Counted from the stretch's first letter, positions 24,151 through 33,925 are shown. The stretch is 37,184 nt of DNA from Candidatus Muiribacteriota bacterium (GCA_030633305.1 DAOVTB010000018.1:1-37184); one strand, 5' to 3'. Program-made: numbers and translations. The notes: a model not told the origin generated them from the sequence alone.

Positions 24151-25023
24151 ATGAATCAAAGTTCAGAATATTTGACAAGACCACCAAGAAATATACCTTT
24201 GATGCTAAAAATCCAGGTTCTCTTTGGTGGATTTATGAATCAGTTTGGATGGTTCTTTTTTGGTTTCGGAATGATATTTTTCTGGGTCTTTGTTATGAAT
24301 GCTGATTTGACATCATGGTATCAGTTTGATTCTTCAGCGGTAAAAGAAAAGGGCAGGGTTTTATACTGTGAAGAAACCAGTATGGAAGAAAATGACAGGG
24401 ATGTATATGAAATAGGATATAAATTTACTGGACCTGATGGAAATACATATCAAGATAGATCTTATTCAACAGGTCGGAGTTATAGAGAGGGCAAAGCTGT
24501 TACTATTGAGTACCCTGCTGGAAATCCATCTGTATCGAGAATTAAAGGATTGCGTCGGGAAGCATTTGGTCCGATGGTACTTTTTGTTGTTATTTTTCCT
24601 TTTATAGGACTATGTACAGTTATTGCTGGTATAAAAAAAGGACTCAAAGCAAATCTACTTCTTGAAAAAGGACTTCTTGCTCATGGAAAACTGGTGTCTA
24701 AAAAACCTACAAATACAAGAATAAATGAGCAGAGGGTATATGAATTTACATTTGAGTTTGATGCAGATAATGGTCGGAAATATCAAGTTGTAACAAAAAC
24801 TCATTTAGTAGAAATACTTGAAGATGATGATGAAGAGAAACTATTATATAATCCTATGAATCCATCCTTTGCAATTATGCTTGATGATTTACCGGGTTCA
24901 CCTGAAATAGATTCACGTGGTAATTTTATTCTTCCTTCGAATTCAGGTGCTAAAGTATTGATAATACCAGGGATATCAGTTGCAGGGCATGGTCTTTATT
25001 TTATGTCTAGATACATGATGTAA
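24151..25023 (+). CDS. DUF3592-type membrane protein
   Basis: This 290-aa protein has one membrane segment at about 33-52 (GWFFFGFGMIFFWVFVMNA), a soluble beta-rich domain at about 64-130 (KGRVLYCEETS, YEIGYKFTGPDGNTYQDRSY, VTIEYPAGNPSVSRIKG), a second membrane segment at about 138-158, then another domain of the same kind (LLAHGKLVSKKP, YEFTFEFDADNGRKYQV, LLYNPMNPSFAIMLDD). This paired DUF3592 layout is common, with no known function. GGAG precedes the ATG. A dyad sits in the promoter. Confidence 0.75.
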   Translation: MNQSSEYLTRPPRNIPLMLKIQVLFGGFMNQFGWFFFGFGMIFFWVFVMNADLTSWYQFDSSAVKEKGRVLYCEETSMEENDRDVYEIGYKFTGPDGNTYQDRSYSTGRSYREGKAVTIEYPAGNPSVSRIKGLRREAFGPMVLFVVIFPFIGLCTVIAGIKKGLKANLLLEKGLLAHGKLVSKKPTNTRINEQRVYEFTFEFDADNGRKYQVVTKTHLVEILEDDDEEKLLYNPMNPSFAIMLDDLPGSPEIDSRGNFILPSNSGAKVLIIPGISVAGHGLYFMSRYMM

Positions 25024-25136
25024 ATTATTTACTGCATTAATTATTAAACTGATGATAAAATTAATTATATTTGCGAACCGATTTATTGGAATTCAGGTAT
25101 ATAAGATTGTAATTGATATAAAATAAGGAGAAAACT

Positions 25137-28100
25137 ATGAAAAAGACATTGATATTATGTGCAGTTGTTTTTCTGTTTTGTTTTTCACTGAGGGCTGAAA
25201 ATTGGCCAATGTTTCTGAAAGACTCTTCACACTCGGCATTTATTGGTGAAACGATAGAATCCAAACTTTTTATAAAATGGAATAAAACTTTAGGATCCCG
25301 GGTATTTGGTTCTCCTATTATTGCAGAAAACAGAGTATATGTAGGAACTGATAAGGGTGAATTATATTGTTTTGATCTGTTTTCAGGCACCTTAGTCTGG
25401 AAATATTATATTACCCAGGGGGAAAGTGGTAATACTGATGTAAATAAAAGAATACCAACTTCTATTATGTGTACCCCGGCGTATTATGATGGCGCTGTTT
25501 ATTTTACATCGTACAATGGTTACTTGTATTGTGTAAATGCTATGACAGGCGGTCGTTTGTGGTATAAAAAAGTCGGTGGGAATATAATTGCAAGTCCAGT
25601 TGTATATAATGGAATTGTATTTTCAGGCAGTACTTCTGAAAAAGTTTTATTTGCTTTTAATTCGAAAAGCGGAAGTCTTTTATATAAACTTCCAACTGAT
25701 GCAATTGTTCAGTCTGTTCCAGCAGTTTATGATAACAAAGTATATTTTGGAGATAATCAGGGAACAATCTACTGTTATGACATAATTACTCATGCAGAGG
25801 TGTGGAAATATTCTCTACCGACTGGTTTCATTTATGTTTCTGGACCGTCTGTAGATAATGAAGGAGTTTATTTTTTTCCAGCCTATGGCCAGAGAATGGA
25901 TGTTAGTGGTAATAATATGTTTCAACTTACAACAGAAACAGATAAGGTGGATGTCATCAGGTGCGTTGATCCGTTTGATCCGATTGATCTGGCGACATCA
26001 CAGAAATCGACACGAAGAAAAACTATTGACAGTATGTTAGACGGGATGAGATTTAAGTATAATCCAAATCCCAGGAATCCATCTCTCCTCCAGGGAGTAA
26101 ACATCAATATTGACCAAGCAAAGAAAAACCGAAGTAAAATTAAAGCAACAATGAAAAAAGCTTTGCAGCGTCGACTTAAACAAAAATATAAATCCAGAAA
26201 AATGAAAGCGTCTTCTTATAAATCTTTGATGAGGAAGACAGTCGCCAATCCAGAATTTTTCTCTAAACAATATGCTTCAAATATTGTGGTTAAAGATAAA
26301 ATTGCTTATATGATTGTTATGAAATCAATGTATACTGTTTGGGAATCTCCGTCAACTGGAAAAAAATACTATTCTGTTACTCATTTAAACCATGTTTTGC
26401 TTGCAATTGATCTTGAATTGAAAGTGGAAAAATATTCGATAGTTCTTGGAACAAGCAAGGAAATACACAGTGATATTGCACCGTGGTTGCCAGAAACAGA
26501 TGTAGTTGATTTTAACAGATATTCAACATCACCAGTTATTTCAGGTGATAAGATTGTTGCATTGACACCATCAGGAAAAGTCAAAGTCTTTGACCGTTTT
26601 AGTGGATTGGAGGAAAATGGATTGGAGGGTGAGGATAAGGTGGAATATGGAGTAGATAAAGATGTTGGTTATTCTGTTTTCTATGGCAGTCCTGCTTTCT
26701 CAAACGGGCGTCTTGTTGTTGTTGATAAATTTGGTAAAATCGGATGCTATGGTGTGACTAAAGCTGAGGATCCTAAAATTGAAATACTGGAACCTGCAGA
26801 GCAGAAAGTAGTTGAAAGTGAACTGATGGTGAAGTGGTCAATTTATAATCCAGATCCAGCAAAATTGTATTATGTACACTTTTTTTACGATGAAAATACA
26901 ATTGGATATGATGGCAAAGCCTGTTCTGGACTTTCTTATAAAAGATCCAGTGGAGTTCCCATTGGATCCTGGAGCACAACGAACGTATTGCGTGAACGTT
27001 TTTATTATCTTTATGCTGTGATGACTGATGCACCTTTTGGTAGTTATGATCCGATTGGAGAAGCAAATGAAGTTTATTACTCTGACTACACAAAATATCC
27101 AGTTCTAGTTACAAATGATGAAAAAGCACCTTCATTAAGTCTCCTTAATCCTGCAGGAGAAGTTTACAAGGATTTGGAAAAACAAAGCAGTTATATTATT
27201 AACTGGATTGATTATGATAAAGACAGTGATGCAGAAATCAGTTTATATTATTCTCCAACTGGTTCAATGATCGATGCAAAATTGATTAAATCAGGTATAA
27301 GTGAAAATGACGAGAATGATTTTTTTGTATTTGATGTAAGGACTGTTTTAGATGATGAAAAAGTAAAAGCAGCAGGTGGAGTTGTTTACTTTATCGGTAA
27401 AATTTATGATGGTGAAGGAAGTGCTAAATTTGCAGTTTCTCCTGGATGGTTGAAAGTCAAAATGGATGTATCAAGTGATCTTGATTCACTTTCAATCGCT
27501 CATACTCCGCTTTATGGATTACAGGAAATAGCTGATTATCCACTGGATGCTTATGTTAAGGGCCCAAAAGTGATACCCGATGATGGGTATGTGAAATTAT
27601 TCTACAAGGTTAATGATGATGCCTCGTATTCACAAATAGAGATGACAAGTAGTGATTATTTTAAATACTCTGGAACACTACCACAAGCTGCGGCTGATAG
27701 TGTGGTTTATTATTATATAGAAGCCAATGATGGTAGTGAAACAGTGACTTCTCCTGCAAGTAATGCTATTTCTGCTCCATATTCATTCAAAGTCAAGGGA
27801 CTTGATGTAACTGGCTGGACTGGAAAGCTAAATCTTTCTGTTTCTGAAAGTGTTGATCCTGATTATTTTGAATGGGGAATGGATAAAAATGCGACTGATT
27901 ATAAAGATGACCTGAGAGATGTTATTGAAGATGAGCTAACAGAAACAGGAATTTCTGTATATTCAACAATTACTTCTGCTGATGAAAAAGAAACTTTTAA
28001 GCTTGGAACTGATATCTGGGAAGAAAAAGACCTTGGTGCATCAGTCATGAAAAATAATCTTACTATAAAAGCTAAAAACCTGAGTGGCAAAGAAATTACT

Positions 28101-29363
28101 TTAAACTGGGATATTATGGGTGTTCCTGCAAATTATGGAGTTCAGCTTATTGAAAAAGATACAGAAACATATATTGATCTCCGTGAGCAGACGGAACATA
28201 CCATAAAGATTACTAGTGCAGATTTCTCTGTTGAATATATTATTACAACAGGACTGGCATACTTTGAAAAAACGTATCGAAAGGGATGGAATTTGATTTC
28301 GTTTCCAGTTAACGCTGTTGATGAAGATCTGGTCCCAGAAAAGATTAAGATTGTTATGGACAGATTTCTATATGGAAAGAAATTTTCTATCTATCATTAC
28401 AATGATGGCGAATTTCTGGGGTATGATGCAAAGTTTGGTGGTCGACTCGGTTATTTCAAGATTGGAAAAGGATACTGGATAAAATTACCTGCTGATACAA
28501 AATTATCTGTTAAAGGTCTGGATGTTCGATATGAGGAAAATGAGGAAAAAGGAATTTTTTCTTTAGACCTTAAAGGCGGCGACTGGAATATGATTGGAAG
28601 CCCTAAACTGCAATCAGTTCCTTTTTCAAAGATTGCTGTATCGTATCAGGGGCAATCGTTAAATATAGAAGATGCAATTGATCAGGAATTGATCAAGCCC
28701 TATTTTTTCTGGTATGAATTATATGGGTTCAATTTGGGTTTCATTGCTGCTGATGATGCAGAGTTGATGCCTGGTTATGGCTATTTCCTAAAGAGCGAAG
28801 TTGATTGTAAACTTATTATTGCTGTTGACAGCACTTATTCACCTCCGCCTAAAAAATCTGAAAAATCAGATTACAGACGTCAGAAAAAAGCTATTTTTGC
28901 GGATGTTAAAAAATGGCAGGTGAAAATCTCTGCTTATTGTGGCGATTATAAGGATAAGGATAATTTTATTGGAATCAATGAAAATGCTACTGATGGTTCA
29001 GATATAAGAGATGTTTTAGAACCAATGGCAATTACACCTGGTCTTTCACTTTATTTCCCACATCCTGAATATAAATCTTCAGAAAAAGGAAATTATACTG
29101 TTGATATACGTGAACCTGTTGCCAGTGATGGAAACATTATTTGGGATATGGAACTTGTAAAATATGATCTTAAAACTAGTGATGCAGAATTAAAATGGGA
29201 ATTATCAGATTTTCCATCAGATTATAAACTGATCCTGAAGAACATGAAAACTGGAGCAGAATATAATATGACTTCAATAAAAAATGCGAAGATTCCTTTA
29301 CAAAATAATGAGGCCGTAAAATTTAAGGTTATTTATTACAAGAGAACTAAGCCGAGTTATTAA
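25137..29363 (+). CDS. Giant secreted PQQ-propeller and GWNLIS-domain protein
   Basis: This 1408-aa protein has a signal peptide (1-20, cut at LRA-EN). Residues about 22-250 and 380-545 form PQQ/BamB-like propeller blades (SPIIAENRVYVGTDKGELYC, SPVVYNGIVFSGSTSEK). A strongly basic insertion at about 289-370 (KNRSKIKATMKKALQRRLKQ) interrupts them. Ig/FN3-like domains follow (about 550-890). Then comes an internal duplication: a domain at 893-1037 recurs at 1259-1405, each with an N-A-T-D-x4-D-[LI]-R-D-V pattern followed by an L-x-W segment. Between the copies are two GW/DWN-type segments (GWNLISFP about 1048, GGDWNMIGSP about 1145). This architecture fits a cell-surface or extracellular protein. 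AAGGAGA precedes the ATG. Confidence 0.75.
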   Translation: MKKTLILCAVVFLFCFSLRAENWPMFLKDSSHSAFIGETIESKLFIKWNKTLGSRVFGSPIIAENRVYVGTDKGELYCFDLFSGTLVWKYYITQGESGNTDVNKRIPTSIMCTPAYYDGAVYFTSYNGYLYCVNAMTGGRLWYKKVGGNIIASPVVYNGIVFSGSTSEKVLFAFNSKSGSLLYKLPTDAIVQSVPAVYDNKVYFGDNQGTIYCYDIITHAEVWKYSLPTGFIYVSGPSVDNEGVYFFPAYGQRMDVSGNNMFQLTTETDKVDVIRCVDPFDPIDLATSQKSTRRKTIDSMLDGMRFKYNPNPRNPSLLQGVNINIDQAKKNRSKIKATMKKALQRRLKQKYKSRKMKASSYKSLMRKTVANPEFFSKQYASNIVVKDKIAYMIVMKSMYTVWESPSTGKKYYSVTHLNHVLLAIDLELKVEKYSIVLGTSKEIHSDIAPWLPETDVVDFNRYSTSPVISGDKIVALTPSGKVKVFDRFSGLEENGLEGEDKVEYGVDKDVGYSVFYGSPAFSNGRLVVVDKFGKIGCYGVTKAEDPKIEILEPAEQKVVESELMVKWSIYNPDPAKLYYVHFFYDENTIGYDGKACSGLSYKRSSGVPIGSWSTTNVLRERFYYLYAVMTDAPFGSYDPIGEANEVYYSDYTKYPVLVTNDEKAPSLSLLNPAGEVYKDLEKQSSYIINWIDYDKDSDAEISLYYSPTGSMIDAKLIKSGISENDENDFFVFDVRTVLDDEKVKAAGGVVYFIGKIYDGEGSAKFAVSPGWLKVKMDVSSDLDSLSIAHTPLYGLQEIADYPLDAYVKGPKVIPDDGYVKLFYKVNDDASYSQIEMTSSDYFKYSGTLPQAAADSVVYYYIEANDGSETVTSPASNAISAPYSFKVKGLDVTGWTGKLNLSVSESVDPDYFEWGMDKNATDYKDDLRDVIEDELTETGISVYSTITSADEKETFKLGTDIWEEKDLGASVMKNNLTIKAKNLSGKEITLNWDIMGVPANYGVQLIEKDTETYIDLREQTEHTIKITSADFSVEYIITTGLAYFEKTYRKGWNLISFPVNAVDEDLVPEKIKIVMDRFLYGKKFSIYHYNDGEFLGYDAKFGGRLGYFKIGKGYWIKLPADTKLSVKGLDVRYEENEEKGIFSLDLKGGDWNMIGSPKLQSVPFSKIAVSYQGQSLNIEDAIDQELIKPYFFWYELYGFNLGFIAADDAELMPGYGYFLKSEVDCKLIIAVDSTYSPPPKKSEKSDYRRQKKAIFADVKKWQVKISAYCGDYKDKDNFIGINENATDGSDIRDVLEPMAITPGLSLYFPHPEYKSSEKGNYTVDIREPVASDGNIIWDMELVKYDLKTSDAELKWELSDFPSDYKLILKNMKTGAEYNMTSIKNAKIPLQNNEAVKFKVIYYKRTKPSY

Positions 29364-29389
29364 TTTAAAAAATAGGAAAATTAGTTGCA

Positions 29390-30031
29390 GTGAAGACATA
29401 TCTATTTCATAAAATCAGTGATGATTATTCAGATTCATGGACTGTGAGTAATACTTTTTTCAGGGAATTTATTAAAAAAAAAGTTGAAAGTGGAATTACA
29501 TTTATTTCTGAATCGGAAGTTTCAAAAAAGCATATTTGTAATGATGAAAATATTGCATTACTGCATTTTGATGATGGTTATACCTTGAATCGAAAAAGTT
29601 ATGATTATTTAATCCAGCTGAAGATTCCATTTACAGTATTTATTGTTGCTGGTTTAATGGGGGATTGGAATCGGTGGGATTTTTCTAAAGAACTTCCAGT
29701 TTTTTCTCTGATGGATGTTAACGAGATAAAAGAAATGAATTCTGTTGAAAATGTGACTATTGCATCACATACGATGAGCCATACTTCTTTAGTAACACTT
29801 GAAGAACGAAGAGTTTTCACTGAGCTCAAAAGAAGCAAGGACGTACTTGAAAATCTGTTGGAACAAGAAGTCAAATATATTTCCTATCCCTATGGAGATT
29901 ATAATCAAATTAGTTTGGAAAATTCAAAAAAAGCAGGTTATAGTAGAGCCTATGTAGTAGAATTAAGAAATTCTGTTAAACAAGGGTTGGAATTATTTGG
30001 AATGGTAAGAGATGAAATTAGAGAGAATTAA
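29390..30031 (+). CDS. Polysaccharide deacetylase (NodB homology, CE4)
   Basis: This 213-aa protein is a compact NodB-fold deacetylase. Motif 1 is LHFDDGY (catalytic base Asp61, metal ligand Asp62), motif 2 is ASHTMSH (metal ligands His127 and His131), and motif 3 is ISYPYGDY (166-171). It likely removes N-acetyl groups from a glycan. No signal peptide is seen, so action in the cytoplasm on a precursor is possible. The start is GTG with AGGA about 12 nt upstream, which is long. It overlaps the GH57 gene by 20 nt, indicating a two-gene glycan unit. Confidence 0.88.
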   Translation: MKTYLFHKISDDYSDSWTVSNTFFREFIKKKVESGITFISESEVSKKHICNDENIALLHFDDGYTLNRKSYDYLIQLKIPFTVFIVAGLMGDWNRWDFSKELPVFSLMDVNEIKEMNSVENVTIASHTMSHTSLVTLEERRVFTELKRSKDVLENLLEQEVKYISYPYGDYNQISLENSKKAGYSRAYVVELRNSVKQGLELFGMVRDEIREN

Positions 30032-32003
30032 AAATAAATTGAAAAGAGTATTGAACATCAAGGAAAAGTTGATTAAAAATGATGCTGGAATAAAAATGAT
30101 ACTGGTTTTTCATATGAATCAAAATCAAGTTCCATTTGCGTATCTTGCTGATGATGTTTGTTATGAAATTCTGCTGGAAAGTCTTAATGAGCTCGAATTA
30201 CCATTTGTATTGAATATTTCTGGACCTCTTCTTAAAACTTTACTGTACAAGAAATCAAGAACGCCTGTTCTGATAAAACAAATGATTGAGAAAGGTACCT
30301 GCGAGCTTATTTCTTCAAGTTATGCAGAGGATATTTCAATAGTAACACCACTGAAAATTAGAATGAAATCAATATTGATGCATAAGAGGATGATAGAAAA
30401 TTATTTTAAGATTCAGGTAAAAGGATTCTGGTCCAGTGAAAGGGTATGGTCTCAGGAACTTGTTGATCTCGCTTTAAATTGTGGTTTTGAGTATTCTTTT
30501 ATTGAAAATACAATACTGCAGTCAGAGCCCTCATTAAAGAAAATCATTTCTCTTCCATTTTGCTTAAATTTAAATGATAAGAAATTTTATGTTTTTCCAG
30601 ACATAAAAGAATTCAAATGGGGAATTGATAATTTTATAAATAGTGAGAGTCTGGATTTTAGTGAACTCAATAGGAATATTAAACATGTTGTGAAAGAATC
30701 TGAATTAGAAAATCCTTTGATTACATTTGCTGAGGATGCTGAAATGTTCAGGCTTTGGGCTATGGAGAAAAAGACCGTAGCAGATATGGATAGGGATACT
30801 GAAAATCTGGATATTCTGTTTTCTTCTTTTAAAGACAATGGTTATAAATTTATTCTGCCGAATGAAATGATAAGTGGCGAATCGGATATAAAAATTGTAA
30901 ATGATATAAATATTCCAATAGGGTGGGCAAACTGGATGGATGTATGCTGTCAGGAAACTGATAGATTTTTTTACGAAACTGGTTATTCGGATTGGAAGGA
31001 TTTTATTGAAAGATCTCCAAAAATTTCTAAATTCAGTGAATATTTTGATAAAATCAACAATGAAATAGAAGATCGAAAAAAAATGATGAATGAAATTGTT
31101 CTGGATAAAGATATTCGTCAAGTTGGTGAAAAATTACTTGATTTAGCTGACTTGATTCTTTCATCCCATTTGTATGAATTTGGATGTATTGGGATTGGAG
31201 GAGATGACTTTTCACAATGGATTGATGCTAATCGAGTCGATTTTCCTCTCATGGCTTTTGATTGCTTAATTAATGGAAAACCATCTGGTTTTGATGATCA
31301 GGGAGATAATATTCTGTTCTGGAATGCAAAGTTTTCAGGCTGTATTTCAAAATCAACAGGTAGTATCATACATCTTTTTGATCTTAAAAGAGGAATCTCT
31401 TTCAGGGATTATACAACTCATTATTATGGAGAAAAACATTGTAACAATAATGCTGAATCAGTGAGATTAAACAGAGCGGGTGTTCTGTGGGACTGGCTTA
31501 AAGATTGTGAAAATGTTCCTGATAAATACAGCTGCTTTAGATTAAACAATTATGTAACTAAATTGAATATTATTGAGGAATTTAAAAACATAGATGTAGT
31601 ATTTTCACCACCTAAAATTGATAATAATACAATTTTATTTCAAGGGAAATTTTTCCAGGGAAGTATAACTTTGATTTATCGTTTGGAAGAGGATGAAATA
31701 ATATGTGATATCAATATCAGGAAAGAATCTCAATCTCAATCAGTTTATCTGAATATTGCAGCTCTTCCTGATCCATTGGTATTCAGCGAAGGTTGTTATG
31801 ATGGATTTGAATATTCTGAATCTATGATTAAAAATAAAGCGACGGGATCATGTCTTTGTTTTGATATTAAATCTGGTGATACTGTTTCAGGAAATTCTGT
31901 TCTAGATTCAAATTCAAGGAAGGATTTTTTCTCGATAAATCATACGCTTTTTTTTGGAAATGATAATAATATAGAAATTAAATATATTCTTTATTCATTG
32001 TGA
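30012..32003 (+). CDS. GH57 family enzyme (4-alpha-glucanotransferase/amylase-like)
   Basis: This 663-aa protein is close in length to GH57 4-alpha-glucanotransferases. Visible GH57 features are motif 1 FHMNQNQVP (33-41), the nucleophile Glu143 in GFWSSERVW, and the catalytic Asp242 in EDAEMFRLW, equivalent to the D-x-E-x-F motif. The C-terminal beta domain (about 415-663; GCISKSTGSIIHLFDLKRG) resembles the DUF1926 region of those enzymes. It acts on alpha-1,4 glucans, by hydrolysis or glucan transfer. About 25 extra basic residues precede the usual start (MKLERIKNKLKRVL); the later Met29 is an alternative start. There is no signal peptide, so it is cytoplasmic. The 3' end overlaps the convergent 61-aa gene by 9 nt. 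Confidence 0.85.
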   Translation: MKLERIKNKLKRVLNIKEKLIKNDAGIKMILVFHMNQNQVPFAYLADDVCYEILLESLNELELPFVLNISGPLLKTLLYKKSRTPVLIKQMIEKGTCELISSSYAEDISIVTPLKIRMKSILMHKRMIENYFKIQVKGFWSSERVWSQELVDLALNCGFEYSFIENTILQSEPSLKKIISLPFCLNLNDKKFYVFPDIKEFKWGIDNFINSESLDFSELNRNIKHVVKESELENPLITFAEDAEMFRLWAMEKKTVADMDRDTENLDILFSSFKDNGYKFILPNEMISGESDIKIVNDINIPIGWANWMDVCCQETDRFFYETGYSDWKDFIERSPKISKFSEYFDKINNEIEDRKKMMNEIVLDKDIRQVGEKLLDLADLILSSHLYEFGCIGIGGDDFSQWIDANRVDFPLMAFDCLINGKPSGFDDQGDNILFWNAKFSGCISKSTGSIIHLFDLKRGISFRDYTTHYYGEKHCNNNAESVRLNRAGVLWDWLKDCENVPDKYSCFRLNNYVTKLNIIEEFKNIDVVFSPPKIDNNTILFQGKFFQGSITLIYRLEEDEIICDINIRKESQSQSVYLNIAALPDPLVFSEGCYDGFEYSESMIKNKATGSCLCFDIKSGDTVSGNSVLDSNSRKDFFSINHTLFFGNDNNIEIKYILYSL

Positions 32004-32180
32004 TTCTAAATCGCTAAAAGTCTCTTTTATGATTTCTTCAATTTCATCTGAAGCCAGTTGAATACCTAACTGAGAAGACATTTTAACTAAAATCTGTGTG
32101 AGGTACTGTTCAGATTTTCCACGATCTTTCTTTAATCGCAATACGAAATTTTTAAAAAGTTCTTTATTAATTTCAGACAT
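31995..32180 (-). CDS. Small helical protein paired with the STAS gene
   Basis: This 61-aa soluble protein is predicted to be helical (NKELFKNFVLRLKKDRGKSE, EIEEIIKETFSDLE). Its ATG lies within the end of the STAS gene (8-nt overlap, cATGtcTGA), with no clear Shine-Dalgarno, so it would be translated by coupling. It is unlikely to be a frame shadow because it occupies sequence not used by either neighbour except at its ends. No family is recognised; it could be a partner of the STAS protein. Confidence 0.55.
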   Translation of the reverse strand: MSEINKELFKNFVLRLKKDRGKSEQYLTQILVKMSSQLGIQLASDEIEEIIKETFSDLESQ

Positions 32181-32481
32181 GGAGTTTCTTTATAATGAAC
32201 AGATCCTCAAATCCGATCATACTGAAAATTTGGTAAACTTTTTCGTTAACATTAAGTATTTTCATTTCATCGCCAGCAGCCTGCAATCGTTTATAAGTAG
32301 AAAGTATAACAAGAAGCCCAGTGCTTGTTAGATAATCAATGTTTCTGAAATCAAGTGTTATATTTGAATCATGGATCTGGTCGAGCTCAATTTTTAATGA
32401 CTCATTTGTTAATGCATCTAAATGTCCAGTTAAATAAAAAATAGCTTCATCGTTCTCAATTTCTTTTTTGATTTCAAGCAT
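32173..32481 (-). CDS. STAS-domain protein (anti-sigma-factor-antagonist type)
   Basis: The open frame extends upstream to a TTG at 32502, but the Shine-Dalgarno AAGGAG lies inside that extension, 10 nt before an ATG at 32481. I therefore take 32481, giving 102 aa. A complete STAS fold is visible: IFYLTGHLDALTNESLKIEL, then NITLDFRNIDYLTSTGLLVI and MIGFEDLF. In SpoIIAA-like proteins a Ser in DSSG is phosphorylated by an anti-sigma kinase; here the matching segment is TSTG, so Ser or Thr could serve. No anti-sigma kinase or sigma factor is nearby. Likely a partner-switching or signalling component. Confidence 0.85.
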   Translation of the reverse strand: MLEIKKEIENDEAIFYLTGHLDALTNESLKIELDQIHDSNITLDFRNIDYLTSTGLLVILSTYKRLQAAGDEMKILNVNEKVYQIFSMIGFEDLFIIKKLHV

Positions 32482-32564
32482 TAAGTAGTGTCTCCTTGCC
32501 AATAATCTGATAGTATTAAATACATTTTACATAGGTAATTTGATTATGGCAACTAATAAAAGAA

Positions 32565-33788
32565 TTATGGCATAATCCCTTTCTGGATTATTGCCTCTTG
32601 AAGATTATTAAGAGCTAATTTTAAGAGTTCAACCCTGAAAGGTAAGTCATCTATGTTTCCAATTTTTGTAAGTGGCTTGTTTAATAGTGAAAGATATCTA
32701 TCAATAATAAGCCTGTTATTTGAAATATAGCAAAAATTCCTGCAATTCAGAAGTTTAAGTGCACAGTAGGCTGTTTCCCAAATTGAGAAAACAATTGCAG
32801 GAATATAAAGTTTTGATTTCGCGTGAAATAATTTATCCAGTTTAAAATTCTGGCTCGTTTTACAAGTTTCAAATATCAGGGAAAAATGTGATTTATTATA
32901 TTCCACTGTAGTAAAAGTTTCGCCGCAGTCTAAAATCATGATATCTGATTTAATTTTAAACGTTTCTTCGGTATTCATGTATTTTTCTTCAGGAAGATCT
33001 ATTAGTTGTTTTCCAGTTTTTGTTAATTCATGATAATGCTGAGAATTTTTATGCTGATTCACAAGGAAGAAACTGTTATTGGCTTTAATTGCAATTAGCT
33101 TTGCATTGTATTTATCCTCAAGGATTTTAGCTATCATGAAATCTTTTTTGGTTGTTGATCCCATAACAAAACTAATTTTATCTATTTTTAAGTCGGAAAA
33201 TGAAATAGCTTTTTTTATGACTTCCAAAAGACTTAGCAGTTGAAATTCTTTTCTGTTAAATTTAGAATTTACATTTCCAAGGGCAACTGGCATTCCATGT
33301 TTTCCTTTTACGATGTTATAAGTGCTGTTAATATAATTCATCATTCCTGAATATTTCTCATCAACTAGATAGTAAACATCAATTTCAGGTCCCATATTCT
33401 GGTGATTCATGAAAACAAGTCCGCGTGCCAATCTTTCGATTTCGCCAGGAGTAAGATTCTTGGGATTGATACGTAGGCAACCTGAAGCTCCGCCAAATGG
33501 TAAACCCATCAGGGAATTCTTTATTGTATTTTCAAATGAATCCAGTAATAGAAATTCATCTGTAATATCTTCTGAAATATAAAGTGGACCAAGTCCAGGT
33601 CCGAGATAATCGGTGTATATGTATCTTGTGAATTGTACAAGTGAAATAGTACCATCATCCATTTTTAATGGAATATTTGATTTCAGTATACGGGCAGGAG
33701 CCTGTAGTAAACAATGGATTCCAGAATCCAGGTTTTTACCATTCGACTTGATGAATTTATCAAAATACTGGGGAGCATGTTTTTTCAT
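32565..33788 (-). CDS. Degenerate glutamate-dehydrogenase-like protein (probable pseudoenzyme)
   Basis: This 407-aa protein aligns with Glu/Leu/Phe/Val dehydrogenases through YLGPGLGPLYIS, LMGLPFGGASGCLRINPKNL, ERLARG and MGPEIDVYYL, at normal family length. Key residues are lost. The Lys of GPxKGG is Leu66, the catalytic Lys of GGAKGG is Ser102, and the catalytic Asp of PAPDVGT is replaced in YYLVDEKY. The dinucleotide glycine motif is not recognisable (FVMGSTTKKDFMI). The frame is intact with a good GAGGAA Shine-Dalgarno and promoter, so the gene is maintained rather than decaying. A regulatory or binding role is inferred. Confidence 0.75.
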   Translation of the reverse strand: MKKHAPQYFDKFIKSNGKNLDSGIHCLLQAPARILKSNIPLKMDDGTISLVQFTRYIYTDYLGPGLGPLYISEDITDEFLLLDSFENTIKNSLMGLPFGGASGCLRINPKNLTPGEIERLARGLVFMNHQNMGPEIDVYYLVDEKYSGMMNYINSTYNIVKGKHGMPVALGNVNSKFNRKEFQLLSLLEVIKKAISFSDLKIDKISFVMGSTTKKDFMIAKILEDKYNAKLIAIKANNSFFLVNQHKNSQHYHELTKTGKQLIDLPEEKYMNTEETFKIKSDIMILDCGETFTTVEYNKSHFSLIFETCKTSQNFKLDKLFHAKSKLYIPAIVFSIWETAYCALKLLNCRNFCYISNNRLIIDRYLSLLNKPLTKIGNIDDLPFRVELLKLALNNLQEAIIQKGIMP

Positions 33789-33847
33789 ATATTTTCCTCG
33801 TTTATATTACAAATTCAGATTTTCATGAATTACTGATTCTTAATTTG

Positions 33848-33877
33848 ATTATACTCAAATTATGTTAAAAGATTCAA
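33848..33877 (-). promoter_or_regulatory. Predicted promoter of the GDH-like gene
   Basis: On the minus strand: -35 TTGAAT (33877-33872), 18-nt spacer, perfect -10 TATAAT (33853-33848), about 60 nt upstream of the ATG. Confidence 0.5.
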
Positions 33878-33925
33878 GATAATTTGATTTAATCTATGAT
33901 TTCAGCCTTTTGTTGTAGTTTGTTT

